Assembly (NCBI GenBank): GCA_002085035.1
Contig: MZGM01000074.1
Coordinates: forward strand, 1 to 6,677
Origin: Candidatus Zhuqueibacterota bacterium 4484_219
GTDB lineage: Bacteria > Zhuqueibacterota > JdFR-76 > 4484-219
Length of the DNA: 6,677 nt
Direction: 5' to 3'
The translations under genes and the position numbers were made by a program. Position 1 is the first letter of the stretch. Each line of letters begins with the position of its first letter. Below are positions 6,496 through 6,677 of the stretch, in pieces. Below the pieces are notes generated by a model. That model made no database searches and was not told the origin of the DNA. It was given only the letters and a program-made list of their open reading frames with translations.

Positions 6496-6501
6496 TATTA
6501 C

Positions 6502-6666
6502 ATGAATAATCAACAGAAAATTCGGGTTTGTTTAATTGTGGAAGGGGCGTATCCTTACGTCTTTGGTGGGGTTTCAATTTGGACATTTTCAACAGGATTT
6601 CCATCGGGGTCAGCGTTGGAAAACGATCTCATTTCACACGCATTTTGTATTAGACAAGACTACTAA
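6502..6666 (+). CDS. pelF: PelF-like glycosyltransferase, N-terminal fragment broken after about 27 codons
   Basis: PelF is the cytosolic GT4-family transferase that polymerises Pel from UDP-sugars; family members run to about 500 residues. The frame begins MNNQQKIRVCLIVEGAYPYV and continues FGGVSIW, which is the PelF opening (VCL, EG-YPYV, GGVS-W), including the glycine-rich loop of GT4 enzymes. After Trp27 the expected helix (in Pseudomonas PelF, IHQMILGLP) is missing. The frame continues TFSTGFPSGSALENDL and stops at 6664-6666, giving 54 residues. Neither other plus-strand frame restores PelF, so a simple frameshift does not explain it. From about 6583 the minus strand resembles a VOC-family C-terminus, so foreign DNA seems to have replaced or interrupted the gene. 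As it stands the product cannot be a working transferase. The rest of pelF could resume beyond the window if this is an insertion. Confidence 0.75.
   Translation: MNNQQKIRVCLIVEGAYPYVFGGVSIWTFSTGFPSGSALENDLISHAFCIRQDY
6583..6659 (-). pseudogene. Glyoxalase/VOC-family C-terminal fragment, antisense to the pelF frame
   Basis: Read on the minus strand, this gives NACEMRSFSNADPDGNPVEN. The block Cys-x-Met-x-x-Phe, then ADPDGNPVE, is typical of the last beta strands of vicinal-oxygen-chelate (glyoxalase/bleomycin-resistance) proteins, where the Glu after DPDGN is often a metal ligand. The core block DPDGNPVE lies at 6588-6611. Two TAG codons at 6660-6665 close the frame on its upstream side, so the gene is either frameshifted or only a remnant. 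The frame runs on into the pelF sequence and stops at 6555-6557, which is why I place the junction near 6583-6590. The piece is short, so the family call is by pattern only. Confidence 0.5.
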
Positions 6667-6677
6667 TTGACAAGTTG

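Larger units (their letters stand above)
6073..6501. other. Non-coding gap between pelA and pelF with several hairpins
   Basis: A 429-base gap inside an operon whose other genes all overlap. It holds hairpins at 6157-6174, 6196-6208, 6213-6228 and 6450-6467, listed separately, and a longer inverted repeat (CCAAATG 6080-6086, CATTTGG 6113-6119) enclosing an orphan AAGGAG at 6099-6104. A 36-codon frame at 6243-6353 has an ATG but no ribosome binding site and no recognisable content, so I do not call it a gene. GTGAGT repeats occur near 6383-6411. I see no transposase and no clear mobile-element ends. Confidence 0.5.

Noticed and set aside
6583..6677. Group II intron or simple frameshift as the cause of the pelF break
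   Set aside because: No GTGYG intron start near the junction, and neither alternative plus-strand frame continues PelF.

Overview
The window holds the front part of a Pel exopolysaccharide locus in an AT-rich bacterial genome (low GC by eye, not counted). Ribosome binding sites are AAGGAG-like and genes are packed tightly, so the host is a bacterium. I cannot assign a phylum from this sequence alone. The low GC and the compact gene order fit many lineages, and the fragment may come from an environmental assembly.

Layout. Two genes read leftward at the left edge: the first codons of a UvrD/PcrA/Rep-type helicase (1-70, running off the window) and a 64-residue membrane peptide (200-394). The peptide gene has a convincing promoter whose start region is covered by a perfect palindrome (447-464). 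After about 370 bases with no convincing gene, four genes read rightward with 7-, 35- and 26-base overlaps: a tandem-STAS protein (774-1622), a PelD-like c-di-GMP receptor (1616-3112), a soluble HEAT/TPR protein in the pelE position (3078-3833), and a PelA-like polysaccharide deacetylase without the hydrolase domain (3808-6072). A 429-base non-coding stretch with several hairpins follows. Then comes a well-formed start of pelF (6502 onward), which loses all PelF character after about 27 codons. From there the opposite strand reads as the C-terminal piece of a glyoxalase/VOC-family protein.

How it should work. PelD would sit in the inner membrane and sense c-di-GMP through a surviving RxxD inhibitory site, its cyclase active site being lost. 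The pelE-position protein would be a scaffold for the synthase complex. PelF would polymerise the sugar, and the PelA-like protein would partly deacetylate it outside the membrane. The order D-E-A(deacetylase)-F matches the compact pel clusters described in Gram-positive bacteria; pelG, and any pelB or pelC, would lie outside this window.

The least ordinary points are the two-STAS-domain protein translationally coupled to pelD, which suggests a partner-switching phosphorylation input into Pel control, and the break in pelF, which is either a real rearrangement or an assembly join.
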